DNA of 64,000 nucleotides, taken from assembly GCA_023313575.1 (NCBI GenBank), contig JAJTTP010000021.1:1-64000 (forward strand), given 5' to 3'. The stretch is from Eutypella sp. D-1. Lineage: Eukaryota; Ascomycota; Sordariomycetes; Xylariales; Diatrypaceae. Numbering within the stretch: position 1 is the first letter of the stretch; the number at the start of each line of letters is the position of its first letter. Positions 40,475 through 51,952 of the stretch are shown in pieces. The notes under the pieces were generated by a model that saw only the letters and a list, made by a program, of their open reading frames with translations, had not been told where the DNA came from and made no database searches. The translations under genes were made by a program, and so were the position numbers.

Positions 40475-43400
40475 TCAACGCCTGCCATTCACGCCGACGA
40501 AGCCACCACCATCACCACCATCAAGGTCTCGTTTCCTGATCGCGATTTCGAGCTCCCTGAGCGCGCAGCTGGCGGCAACGACCTTGAAACTCTGGAATTC
40601 GTCGTCAATTCTCGAGAGACCACTGCGGCGGTCGCCCCCTTTTTTCGGTGCACATGCGATGCCAAGACAAGCGAGGCTAAGCTCCAGGGCGGAGGGGCCG
40701 GAGTCAATCTCGGCCGCAGCATGGTGACCTTCTGCACCGTCATCTTGATCAGCTTCGGGATCAACCCGTTGCGACGGGGGTTTGCGCTTACGGATTGCAG
40801 ACTCAGCCCACTTAGCGATACGGTCGAACTCATCCTTCAGCTGGATAGACTTATCACGTTGGCGACGTGTCTGCACCCCGGTCTTGTTGAATATGTAGCC
40901 CGTGAAGACTTCAATCTCGGTGATCCGTACCGAAGGGTGCTCCGAGTAGTTTAGGGTCGCGCTCCACATTGCATCGTTATACCTAAGACGATAAAATATT
41001 TTATTAGCTGATCGAATCACGATTGATTAAACGGGTAGGTCTACATTTAGAGGCATCCGGGGCAGGCCAACTTACACCTGCTGAATGCCAAGAGCTTCTT
41101 CTGCGGCTGATTGAGGGTCAATGTCACCCAAGCCATCACAGTCCTCGGCGATATAGGCCAGCAATTCCTTCCAGATCGGCCCAGCAGCCTCGGCAGCAGG
41201 ATCCCTGATATCGTCTCTCCAAATACGCTTCTCATCGATAGCACGGAAGAGCTTGCCAAGTATTTTTTCGCTCTTGTAGTAGCCGTAATTGGGACCCGTG
41301 TTGTCATCCTCATCATCCTCGTTAGTGACAAGTAGGAGGGGAGAGTCGAAGGAAATCTCGCCACGATCCAACAATTCTGCCGGGGGTGCCGGGGCCAAAC
41401 TGAAAATTCATGTATCAGTGAGACACATTCGTATGTAGGAGGAGTTAAGGCTAACTTACAAGTCCGGCCGATATTTTGTCCTACCAATCTTGCGCAGCTG
41501 AGCTTCCTCGACTGGTATTCCAGTCTTGCTGTAATCGACCGCAGTCGAGTGGAGCTGCGCCAGTTTCATACACTCCGCATCAAGGGTGCCGAATTCTCTC
41601 TGGTCAGCAAGTATCATGTGCTTGACAGCAATCAGTCCAAGGCTGTAAATATTTATATGATTAGCCAACGAGACATGCTGGAACGTAAACAGTCTTAGCA
41701 TGGAGTGGAGTGCTATCCCAATCAAGTATTAAAGCCTAGACAGTACTGTAAAAAAGTGCGGCCAGATATGAATCAACTTACTGATCCGTTGCCATGAACC
41801 TACAAATTCATTAGCTAATCATACCACCCAGATGAATCACATGCTTAATAAGGCGACTTACTGGACGAAGAAGTTGGTCATGTCCTTTGGGATGACTTCG
41901 CGGCCAATGTTCGAAGGCTCCACCCGGGGATAATCGGCAGGGGCGAATACTTTCCTACACGATTCTACAGCAGGTTCGTCCCAAATGATGTTAAATATGT
42001 CTCCATCGAGGTCCCCACCACTCAACTGGCTCGGCATATCTCTTTTACCCTTCTGACTGAAGACGATACAGTTCGATAGTGATAGAAGTGGGTGACCATC
42101 GGGTGGAACAACGGCTCGAGCAATCTGTACATCACCAGGGTGGAGTGCAGGGGACCTGGTTAAGATGACATTGCTACCATCCAGATCGAGAAAGTGGGTT
42201 CCAGGCAGGTCGTTAAATGTAATGAAGACTTCATCTTCATGAAGCCATCCATATTCGTCCATAATGCCGAATAGTGTGACCCCCTTTTCTACAGGTATCC
42301 TTGCTTTGTGCTTAAGCAGCCGTAGCTCGCGGAGAACTACCTGCTCAACGACAGAGCGAAGGAACGTGTCACGTTTGTAGTCAATGCCAAGTTTGTGTAG
42401 CCTGCGAATGAGCTGCGAAAACCGGATCGGCTCGGCTATCTTCTGATGTTTTAGGAAGACGGTGGTGTTGTCGACATGTGAAGTGATCTTGCACAGCCGT
42501 TCCACTTCTCGGTCTTGGATGTGGAACAACCATTCTTTGGAGCAACCCATGTCCTCGAGGATCTTGATCATTTGTCTGTTCAAAACTAGGGGGATCGGCT
42601 TGCTGGCCATGTCGCAGATCTCCAGATTTTCCTGATCTTGACTATCAAATTTGATCATAGATGGTCGGATGCGTATGATCTTGCCTTCGTTGTTATCGTC
42701 ATCATCTAGAGCAAGCATGCCTTTGGCACCAGCCCACCGAATCTGCAGGCATGTCGGCAGGTTCTTCTTTTGTGGGAGAGTCGAATGGATATCATCCATC
42801 AAAGCTCTAGATATGGTTCCCACACCATCACTGAAAACGCGTGAGCCATCTTTGGACTTCACATCATCTATGCATTCGACTGTAGCGCCGAGCGACTCAA
42901 GCGATACCGCAAAAGGCGTCTCAGAGAATGCTTGTCCAATTCGCGCGGCGCAGCGAGCTGGTGAGTTGATATGAGAGAATTTTCCAAGGTCGGATATCAC
43001 ACTTATATGTGACTGTAGACGGCCTGTTTCGTCGACGAACGGAGATATGAACCAAACAGCATGGGCTCGCAGAGAAGAGTGGGAGAATCCGAGAAATTTA
43101 TACAGACGCCCGGCAATCGAAATCCCCTGATCCAGGACCTCTTCAAACCTATATACCATGAAAAGTCAGCCTCGCGTAAATAAGAGACGAGTGGCTCATA
43201 TAGAAGGTAGGGTTGAGAGAATGACTTAGTTAATAAGCTTATTCTCAATGTAATTGCGGTTGACAGGTATAATGGGCAATTTGCCCCTATAGTCTCAACA
43301 CGCGAGGGTTATATTTCTCTCACCTCTTCCATATTCTTTCAAGGGAAACCTTCGAATTGAAGTACAGGTCTTGTCCATCTTCATCGCAGAATTGTACCCT

Positions 43401-44810
43401 TGCGAAGTACTGGCTATGATTGGGGAACTTCCTCAGAACCCTGTTCTTTGCCTCTGGCTCAGGACCCTGTAGCAGGATTCGGGTTGGTGTGACTTGCACC
43501 TTGAAGACCATGACCAGATTTTGACGGGCTCTCTCGGATGCTAAGTCCGCAGTTAGTCCTTGTCGCACCTCGCGTTCGTTTTGTTGGATGTAGGCCCAAA
43601 GCTCTTTCTGATTGAACTCTGCAGGGTCGGCCGCAGGACTGGGGAAATCAATTTGTTGGAGAAGCTTTCTGACGGCATTGGCAGATATGGGACAACTTGG
43701 CCTCGAGTTGGAAGATTCATTGTTGGCTGTGGAAATAACGCTCTCAAGTCGTTGTAATAGACCCGCGACAATCTGCGGTGGGAGATAACCGTTCTGGACA
43801 AGAGCTTGGAACTGGAATTTGACATCGAAGGGGATTGATGTGCTTTCAGTTAGGACGTTCGCAAGAACTTTCAATCCCGACTCCATATCCCATACCTGGT
43901 GTCCGGGAGAATGGTGGGCGAAGTTGTGGGAGGAAAGGGTGAGGAGTTTGTTCTGCCTCAACTGCCCAATCTTGTGGTGAAATTCCACAGGGGAAAGAGT
44001 GAAGGAGTATACCAATGTCTGGCCAAGTACGTTCCCGTGTTTTCGTTTGTCGTTGGGAATTGCGGCCAAGCGAGTCCGTTGGGCTTTTGAAGTGCGACCA
44101 TCTGCAAAATTTAGATTGCTCATGAGCTTGTTCATGACCTGCATTTGCTCATCTTGGACTTCTTCCTGGAAGATTCGTGGGGTCTCCCATAGTGTCATGG
44201 TCAAGGAACTTGGGCGACTGGACACGACGATCTCGTTGATGGTGCCGTAAGGAATCTCGAGGCGGATCTGACCATGATTGGCATAGGTAAATGTAACGAT
44301 CGCCAGGCGCTTGGCAAACTTGAGTATTCCGGCGGCCACGTCCTGTTCTGGCCATTCCACGTCCGGACAGTACGCGAATTTCCCCCTAGGAAACTCGTAG
44401 TGCCCGCATGAGAGGCTCGTTAGCTTGAACACCACGGCGTTCTGTTTCTCCGGCTCCTTGAAATCCGGATTCTTAGAATCCTCATGTTTCTTCTCAAGCG
44501 ATTTTAATAAGAACTTGTCTGGGGGCTTGTCGGCTTCGGAACAGAATACATTCGTTCCTAAGATCACCAGCCGGGCGCGGCTTCTGGGTCGACCGTTGCG
44601 TGTAAGCCCGGGCAAGGGGATCGCAGAATGCTGTCTCAGGAACTTCTCGCCATCCGCCTTGCGTAAGAAGGTGATAGAACCCCATGCCTTCCTTTCGGGA
44701 GTGCGACAGGCCCAATCAGTGATGTTGAGTGCTTTAACCAGGGGATCGAGCTGCTTTCTCAGACTCCGATCCGTCAGGTCCATAGGCAAGTTTCGCATGA
44801 AGCACTCCAT
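40475..44810 (-). CDS. RNA-dependent RNA polymerase (RDR1/SAD-1 type)
   Basis: Cellular RdRP of RNA silencing. Six exons, 44810-43324, 43148-41862, 41799-41782, 41642-41460, 41399-41076 and 40982-40475, sum to 1268 codons plus stop, all in phase. The N-terminal 90 residues look like an RRM-type RNA-binding domain (MECFMRNLPMDLTD). The catalytic double-psi barrel carries SQLSGGDLDGDIFNIIWD; the metal-binding DLDGD is at residues about 875-879 (42013-41999). Other family blocks: RVFSDGVGTISR, LQIRWAGAKGML, DHLGLIAVKHMILADQ and LAQLHSTAVDYSKTG. The DLDGD form separates it from QDE-1-type DYDGD enzymes. Likely roles are double-stranded RNA synthesis for Dicer in quelling or meiotic silencing. Exon 3 is only 18 bp. 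A 13-bp tandem repeat lies upstream of the start. Confidence 0.96.
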
Positions 44811-44901
44811 CTTGGAGGAATGAATGCCATAAGGCGAAGAAGGAGTAGGTTATGGGAGAATGAAGAATGGAAAGAATAGCCAGCGTGAAATCCTTGTTTG
44901 A

Positions 44902-44953
44902 AATACCTGTTTGGAATACCTGTTTGGAATACCTGTTTGGAATACCTGCCTGC
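44902..44953. repeat. four tandem copies of a 13-bp unit
   Basis: Unit AATACCTGTTTGG is repeated exactly at 44,902-44,914, 44,915-44,927 and 44,928-44,940, with a fourth copy diverged in its last half at 44,941-44,953 and a partial one before. It begins 92 bp upstream of the RdRP start codon, so it lies in its promoter or 5' UTR. Confidence 0.95.
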
Positions 44954-45350
44954 CCAATGATACTCAGGTAGAGATACCTAACCTTGGAAGTGAGAGTGCT
45001 TGTCCATACGGGATGGTGCAGGAAAAGAAAGGGTAGTTACTATGGGTGTGAGTTCATGCAGATCAGATAGCGGATGGTTGGGCTTCGCTCCTTCCGTACC
45101 GATGCTGTAGGAGGCCCACCACTTTAGTTACTTGGTACTTTCCCAAATGCACCATGACCACATATCCACGGAATAGAGGAGGCTCCAAGTTGCATTTTAT
45201 TGGTAGGAAGCTATGTATATCACTTAGGGATCCCGTGTAAGTAGAGAAAATGCAGAGTTCAAGATGAGATGGAATTTGGAAGAAGCGAGGGGTTAAGAAG
45301 GAACAGGGGTGGATTGTGAAGTAGTTGAGTATATATCTACCTTAGGTAGG

Positions 45351-45360
45351 TACCTAGGTA
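45351..45360. repeat. TACCTAGGTA palindrome
   Basis: Exact copy of the recurring intergenic palindrome, flanked by further TAGGTA words. Confidence 0.8.
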
Positions 45361-45950
45361 TGTATAAAGTAGACGCTACCCACTTAATTCAATGCAATCG
45401 GCGATAATATGGACCAATGAGAGGAAGCGACTGATTGAAAGGAACGATGATAGGGGTAGGGTCTGAAGAGTGAACCGTGAATGATAATTACCAACACGCC
45501 TGCCTGTCTGTACAGCACTAAGAAAGCAGTGAAGAGAAACTTATGACAACTGTCTCGTCGGCCTTGTCCAGAGATTCATCGGACCTAATCGTCTCCATAA
45601 ACCACCTTAGAGACTTAGACAACAAAGCAGCGTAGTAGCCCGAGCAATGTCTTTTGACCTGTTTCGAGGCTATTCGACAAGAGTTATCCCGGATACGATC
45701 CTCTAGACGGTTCCATCTGATCAACCAATAGAGATCTGACATTGTTTTCGTCTAATCTTCGATGACGATAGAAATCCTCTACACTCAGCTGTGCTTAGCA
45801 TCGAATTTGACTCATACCTCAACCTACGAAGTACATGACCACCGAGACTGCAAATTTCCATGATAGCAAGCGAAACCGACTACTTGGGAGGTTCGGTATC
45901 GAGACAATTTGGGATATCTCACTCACTTTTAATAGGCGGGTGCAAGTGTC

Positions 45951-45990
45951 TCCCGGTCGCGTGAAAAGTATCCCGGTGGCGTGAAAAGTA
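45951..45990. repeat. 20-bp direct repeat, two copies
   Basis: TCCCGGTCGCGTGAAAAGTA is followed at once by the same 20-mer with one change (C to G at position 8). Confidence 0.9.
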
Positions 45991-46252
45991 CAAATCGAGA
46001 TTCATGTCACTACTCACTCCCAAGACGCAGATCGAAAGTAAATAATATATTGTTAATTTTCTAGGTGAACTACTTACTTATTCAAATTTTGTGGTGCAAG
46101 ACAACAGCTCAAACGCCCCGTCTTAACGCGATCTCGATTTCTATAAGCAGGATTAGTACAGACCCCCAAGCGGGATCATCAAAAGGGTAGTTAGTAATTC
46201 AATAACAAACGCCGAGGTCAAATCAACCAGCCCCTAAAAAGAGGCGGGGGCA

Positions 46253-47008
46253 TTAGGCAGCATACCCGGGCATCACCGTCTCGCCCCGGACAAGCTTCAA
46301 GACGATATGGTAGATTGGACGCCCGGCCTCGCCCTCACCCTCGCCCTCTGTAACACTGAGGGGGTGCCCTATAACACGCTCCTCGATAAAAATCACGGAG
46401 CCGACGCGGGCGCGGCCAAGTGCCTCGAACGAGAGACGACGGACCGCACACAGGTAGGCGTACGCTGCCGGGACCTTCTCGATGAAGCTGTGGTCGAGGG
46501 CTTTGTCGGGATTGAGCTCGACGACGTCGCCGGCCAAATGGGCCTTCCTGTGATGGTCAAGACACGCGTATATGGAGGCGCGGGACTCTTCGTCGCTCAC
46601 ATTCTTCACGGCGATGAGCCGCAGCTCATCGGGATCTCCGCCGGTCTCGCGCATCCCCTCGATCATAATGTCACCGAGGCGTATCTCCGTCGACAGTTGC
46701 GGGGGCAGCGTGACGATAGGTGGGTGCCATGGCACGCCGGCATAGTCGTCGATCTCGTTGTCGCGCGGCGAGAAGTCCCTAATCGACAGCGCCACGTACG
46801 CGTTGTCGGTCAACGAAATGGCGTGACGCATCACCAGGCGGCCTTCCCACCAGTGCTTCCGATCTTCGACGGAGGCCGACGACCAGTAGCCGTCGGCGCC
46901 GATGTACGGCTTGAGGAAATTGAACGCCGTGGGGTCGACGGCGGGTTCGGGTACGTGTTCGATCACGTGGCTGGCGAAGGTCTCGATCAGACGGGTGAGG
47001 ATAACCAT
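46253..47008 (-). CDS. hypothetical protein
   Basis: 251 residues from Met at 47008 (MVILTRLIETFASHVIEHVPE); a longer version starts at 47044. The protein is soluble and mixed alpha/beta, with conserved-looking blocks WWEGRLVMRHAISLTDNAYV, LSIRDFSPRDNEIDDYAGVP, AYLCAVRRLSFEALGRARVG and IYHIVLKLVRGETVM. No signal peptide, membrane segment or catalytic motif was recognised. Third-position GC is high, in line with real genes nearby, and the frame is uninterrupted, so it is likely a genuine gene. A TATATAAA element lies about 160 bp upstream of the start on the minus strand. Function unknown. Confidence 0.65.
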   Translation of the reverse strand: MVILTRLIETFASHVIEHVPEPAVDPTAFNFLKPYIGADGYWSSASVEDRKHWWEGRLVMRHAISLTDNAYVALSIRDFSPRDNEIDDYAGVPWHPPIVTLPPQLSTEIRLGDIMIEGMRETGGDPDELRLIAVKNVSDEESRASIYACLDHHRKAHLAGDVVELNPDKALDHSFIEKVPAAYAYLCAVRRLSFEALGRARVGSVIFIEERVIGHPLSVTEGEGEGEAGRPIYHIVLKLVRGETVMPGYAA

Positions 47009-47044
47009 CTTTTCTTTTAGCAGAGTTCTTGTGTAGATAAACAA

Positions 47045-47602
47045 AGAAGTTCTTTATGGTTGGGACTTATTAGTAGTGTCTTGGGTTGAGTCAGATGCTT
47101 TGATGCTTTGTTGGTGATAATGAGAGAACTCTTCAGGATTTATTGAGGGGCTGAAGGACGGGCTATTTATATAAAGAAATTCAAGGCCCGGGACATGTCC
47201 TTGTATTGTAACATGGATATTGTGTCGTTTGTTCGGGAGCAGGATACTTGTTAGTATTCATAGTTCAGTGGATACGTCTTCTTTTGCGTAAGACCATGTT
47301 GCCATGTTGAGGAACGCACTCAAACAATCGACGTCGTTTAGGAACGGGTACTACGATACGTTGTTGTAAGGAACTCAACGTTGTCCGCCCGTAGAGCTAG
47401 AAGAGATCTCGATGTGACGAGGTGCTTCCAAGATTGCATCAGAACTAGCTGATGGTATTCCATCATGTTAGTCCAACAGAACTAGTGGTTTAGTTGCGCG
47501 CGACATCCTGGCCATAAACGTTGAAACCGCATAGTGAAAAGGTGCAGAAGTGTCTTGATGGAACTGTATTCTCTTCGCCGAGGGGGGTATCCGCTAAACT
47601 CC
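47045..47602. other. intergenic
   Basis: Promoter of the hypothetical gene (TATATAAA near 47,166-47,173) and 3' flank of RAD14. Nothing else supported. Confidence 0.45.
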
Positions 47603-49163
47603 TCAAAACGACAGCTCCTCGACCTCCATCCCACACGTCGCACACGTCTTGACCGTAGCGCCGTCCTCGTTCTCGACGACGCGGCCCCACTCATGGACAT
47701 GCCTCCCGTTATGAGCGATCGCGTCTCCGAATTTAGCCTTCCCCCCTCCTCCCCCACTACCGCTACCGCCGCCGCCGCCGAGCCGGCCCTGTTGTCTCCG
47801 GTACGCGTCGGTGCGGGTGCGTTTCTTGAGGTCGAGCAGCTTCTCCTTAAACTTGGCCTCCTTGCGCTTCTTCTTCTCAACCTCGCGGCGCTCGAATTCA
47901 GCGTCTAGCGCCTCCGCCGACCCCCACTTCTTATCCCCGAATACGTACTCCTCCACCTGATAGCGCAGAAACAGCATCATGTCATGCCAGTGCGACTTGT
48001 GCGGGTTCGGGCGGGAGAGGTGTGGGAGGAGCTCCTCGTCGCGAAGCTCAGCTACGCGCGTTCAAAGTTAGTACTACATCAAGAGGTCTATGAAACATAT
48101 AGATGCCGTTATTAGAGAAAGAAAGGGGGCGAAGGCGATAACATACGGTCTGTCAACAAATAGTCTTCCTTACACTCCGTCTTGGTCAAGAGACTATACT
48201 TCTCTGGCATCTTCTCCTTACAGGCGGCGCAGACGGCGCACCGAAAAACCTCCTCCCATACGAAGTCGATCTCGAGGCTTCCGCACTCGCGGCACTTCTT
48301 CCTCTCCCTTTGGTCGGTGAGCACGCTCAGGCCGGGCTCGAAGGGCCCGGCCTTCTGCCGCTGCAATTTTCGTAGAAGCTGCAGCCGCTCCCACTCCTGG
48401 ACCGGCATGCCCTTGGGCCGCTCCTCCGCCGCGGGGTCGGTGGCGCCGGAACCGCCGGCCCCTTTGGGCCCGGACGGCCCGCCGGACATGGCCTTATTCC
48501 AGGGGTCGTCCTCGGCGCTCAGGAACCCACCCTTCGTGTCCGTCATCTTCCCGAAGTCGTAGTCGACGAACTTGGTAAACTTCCTCGCCGGTCGTATTGC
48601 ACCCTCTCCTTCTCGGTTTCCGCTCGCCGTCGCGGTGGGGCCAGAACCGTCCTTCGCGGGCTCGGCGCCGTTAGCGCGGCCGTCGCGAGACGTCGATGGC
48701 ATGTTTGTTATGCGGGAAGAGCCGGATCGCATTACGCGGGGCGGGCTGGGATCGGCGGTGGCGGTGGCGGCAGCGGCGGCGGCGGAGGTAGAGGTAGATG
48801 ATGATGATTTGGAGATGGCGTCGTGTGTGCGTTTCCGGGAGTTCGGAACCTCGACGTCCCCCGTCGCTATGAAACCCGAGGGCGTGCGCGAGACGGAAGG
48901 CTCTCCGGCGGCGCGGGCTGCAGCCTCATGTTGGTCGCGGAGAGCTTTCGCGCGGAGGCGGTTCTCTTCCTTTGGTGTGACATGTCAGCGGAATTCTCTT
49001 TATTCGATATATACTCACTACCTATACCCAAAATGCCTGATGGGTAGACATGGATGAGATACAAGGACATGTGACGTACAATGCGCCGTGTGGCTTCTGG
49101 TGTTAGTGGGGAAGCTGGCTGCTTAGAGGAGCGCGTGACTCTGGGTGTTGATGGGGGCTCCAT
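47603..49163 (-). CDS. rad14: nucleotide excision repair protein RAD14/XPA
   Basis: DNA-damage verification factor of nucleotide excision repair. Exons 49163-49080, 48969-48147 and 48051-47603 sum to 451 codons. Exon 1 (MEPPSTPRVTRSSKQPASPL) joins in phase to EENRLRAKALRDQHEAAAR. The XPA zinc finger is CRECGS ... FRCAVCAACK (C254, C257, C272, C275), followed by the DNA-binding core MPEKYSLLTKTECKEDYLL, and, across intron 2, PELRDEELLPHLSRPNPHKS and MMLFLRYQVEEYVFG. The C-terminus is a basic helix, a Gly/Ser tract (about residues 400-412) and a final CATCGMEVEEL. The start at 49163 is preferred over an internal Met at 48732 because the upstream exon adds a conserved-style basic helix. The poly-Gly tract is lineage-specific. 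Confidence 0.95.
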
Positions 49164-49833
49164 CGTCTGAACTTTTGGAAAAGGTAGCGGTAAATGAACC
49201 CCGAGATGATGTTTTAATTCAACATGAAAATCAGGTGTGCCGTTGTTGATGATGAATTTGGTGAAGTTTCCGGAGGTTGCCCAGGTGTAGTTTCAATGTT
49301 TAAACAATGAATCGGAGCCTAAATCGGTGACGTCCGATACACTAGAAGTAAGAAATAAGTATTCGGTACATCCCGTTAGTGAGTTGACGCCATATTGGCC
49401 CAGCATTGTGAGCAGTCTCTTTCAAGTACTCAGGTACCTCTAGGGTTAAGGATTATATCGATTATTGCGCCGGGGCCCTTCAAGTGCTCAAATCATCGGT
49501 ACATATTTCAGTACAAAAAAGTACAGAGTACTCTTCATTATTCGGGACATTCGGGATGTTGAGCACACGCCCAACTGAATGTAAAAGATATCCATTAGTC
49601 AATCTGGTCAGTGCAGATGGCAAAGTGCATAAGCGCAGCAAAGTATCTATGAGCCCCAGACCCTCATCCACATGCACCAGTGTCTATTAGGTGATATCTG
49701 TACAATTCGACCCAAAAGTACCTCATAATAAAACTCCCCAGCCGAGTAGATGATAGAAAAGGACCATCTCACACTGCCGCAAATATGCGTACAGGTAGGT
49801 ATTATTACAAGCGCTAAGCGGATTGCCGCGCCT
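49164..49833. other. intergenic
   Basis: RAD14 promoter and PHO88 3' flank. No gene or repeat supported. Confidence 0.4.
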
Positions 49834-50617
49834 CTACTCGTCCTTGACACCACCGCGACCGGCGCGCTCGGCAGCCTCCACAGCCTTCTTGTCGCTCTGG
49901 GCGGGACCTTGCATGCCGCCCATCAGTCCGCCGGACTGCTTGAAGGGGCGCTTAAGATCACCGCTGGCAGGCTGGCCGAAGATATGGATCTTGACGAGGT
50001 TGGACTCGAAGGCGGTCTTGAGCGGGATGATGGACTGGATCAGTAGAGGGTTGGTGTACTTCATGTAGAGATGCATAAACCCCATCATGGCGACACCCAT
50101 CAGCTGGCTGCGGAACAGTTCCTTCAGCTTCCCCGAGTCGTAGGCCTGCACGGTCGTGGTGACGAGCTTGCCCTCCTCCGTAGATCCCATCGGCGCAGGC
50201 TCGACGTACTTGAGCGTCGTTAAATCTGTTGAGGGAGTCGCAAGTTAGTCAGTCTGCTTCTTCTTCTTCTTCTTCTTCTTCTTCTTTGTTCCATGAATCG
50301 CATTCAGAGGCGGATATCAACATCGTACATACCCTTCTTCTTGTTGATTTGCAGCTGGACGTAGACATAGAGGGCGGCAATGATCAAGTTGCTAGCGATA
50401 TAGAGGGCACGGACGCCATTGAGAACATCGGGGTTGTCGAAGGGAACGCGCTTCGACACCTGCATCATCCCGAGGATGACGACGATGTTGACACTGTCGC
50501 GTGCATGTTAGCGAAAGGCCCCGTCCACTCCCGACCATTTGCGAAGTCGGCATAGGAATCAAAAACCGGGGAGGAGCCGGAGTGGCAGACGTACACCTGA
50601 GGACTGATTCCGGCCAT
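49834..50617 (-). CDS. pho88: PHO88/SND3 family ER membrane protein
   Basis: ER membrane protein first described in phosphate transport and later as Snd3 of the SRP-independent targeting route. Exons 50617-50595 (only 23 bp), 50493-50333 and 50225-49834 join to 191 codons. The start MAGISPQ splices to VVNIVVILGMMQVSKRVPF, then NPDVLNGVRALYIASNLIIA, YVYVQLQINKKKDLTTLKYV and EPAPMGSTEEGKLVTTTVQ, all characteristic of the family. A further hydrophobic region (QLMGVAMMGFMHLYMKYTNP) and IHIFGQPASGDLKRPF follow. Two or three membrane segments are expected. The length agrees with fungal orthologues (about 185-195). Intron 2 carries a CTT microsatellite. Confidence 0.95.
50257..50286. repeat. (CTT)10 microsatellite in PHO88 intron
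   Basis: Ten uninterrupted CTT triplets (GAA on the transcribed strand) within the second intron of the PHO88 gene. Confidence 0.95.
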
Positions 50618-51952
50618 ATTGACGACTCGATTACTTTCTCTGATAGATGAGGCTATATTGTCTTGTATGAGACAAATCCCAACAGTCGCGAGACGCAGGT
50701 GGTTGTCGTAGAATGGGCTAAAATGGTGACACGAATGGAGGAAGAAGGGAAGAAGAAGAAAAAAAAAAGACACCTTTATGTTGAGTGGATTATTTCTAAG
50801 GCTATGGGAAGTTAACCCAACTAAAAAGTACTTGCGGATAGATAACTTGTTTAAGGCTAGGTAGCCTCAACGATAGGGAATAATAAGTAGGTAGTACCTA
50901 CGAATACTTAGGTAAGTAATAGAAGGATCTGGTAGTTCTGCAGGCGGGCAGGACAACACCACGATTCAATTGAAAAGAATAATGGGGAATTGGACCCTGA
51001 ACGGTAAAGCGGGATCTTGCGAAAAACCGATAAACAAATAAGCCAAAATTTTAGGTTAAACAGGTTGCAGGTGAAAGTCTACGAATTGGCTCCCCACTTG
51101 CAGCTGCCCGGGACCAAGTGTACGCGAGACTGAGACTAAGTGTACGCAGGACTAAGTGTACAGGTGGCTTTCCAGGTGCTTGGAGAATTTACAGGTGGCC
51201 CGGGCGACTACTACTACGTTTGCGCCGGGCCCGGGAAGGAATCCATGGATGGGATCGGGGTCTTGTATTGGTCCGCGGCATATTACGTAGTGTCTTGTAC
51301 TTATACGGCTTAACAAATGAGTGGAGGTACATTACGGATTTACTCAGATACATTTGACTTATCTGGCCGCCGCATGCATCATAAACATTATAGCTTAACG
51401 GTTTGCTACAACTTCATTTTTTTCCCCATTGGGCCCGGAAATTTACCTTGTCAGACCTTTCTTAGACAGTACTGTCTTAAATGCAAACATCCCCGATGGA
51501 TAGGCTTAGACTAGTTCACTTGAACTTATGGAACAGTCGCTGCGCAAAAGATGAGTAGGATATACTGCACATGATACTCTGTGGACAATTTGGTTCAGAT
51601 TCCTTTATCATTGTCCTCACGGGTAGGGCTGATATTCCCCCCCCCCCCTCGCCCCAGGAAACCCCTTTTGACCCCTGGATCACAAGGTTGCCGACCATAT
51701 GTATGCAGAGCATACTGCATGTTTGTTACAGTGCTTGCCACATCCTCTCTTGCCCAAAACCTACAGCAATTGAATCGTGCATATAGCTAGTTTCTCGGTC
51801 TCTCCGTAAAATGTGAAGTGTTTCCTACTTAGTAGGTAAGTGGCCAACCGCGCGGTATCAAGCTGTCTACACAGACATACAATCGCCCGTATACGTCAGT
51901 TCCCCGCCCGCATGTCTGAGTCTACATTTTAAACGGGTGTCTTCCCCTGGCC
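50618..51952. other. intergenic
   Basis: PHO88 promoter side. It has a near-palindrome GTAGGTAGTACCTAC at about 50,888-50,902, short AAGTGTAC direct repeats at 51,114-51,162 and a poly-C run near 51,639-51,648. No gene supported. Confidence 0.45.

Larger units (their letters stand above)
44811..46252. other. intergenic, RdRP promoter
   Basis: Holds the RdRP promoter with a 13-bp tandem repeat, an exact TACCTAGGTA at 45,351-45,360 within AGGTAGGTACCTAGGTATG, and a 20-bp direct repeat at 45,951-45,990. A 74-codon minus frame at 45,518-45,742 has no family signal. Confidence 0.5.

Noticed and set aside
44902..44953. CRISPR-like array
   Set aside because: The repeats are directly adjacent with no spacers, only 13 bp long, and the genome is eukaryotic.
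45518..45742. 74-codon minus frame (MSDLYWLIRWNRLEDRI...)
   Set aside because: The composition is plausible, but there are no splice partners, no family resemblance and no codon bias, so it was not annotated.
48732..48732. Internal Met as RAD14 start
   Set aside because: The frame is open upstream and a well-spliced first exon at 49163-49080 joins in phase, adding a basic helix.
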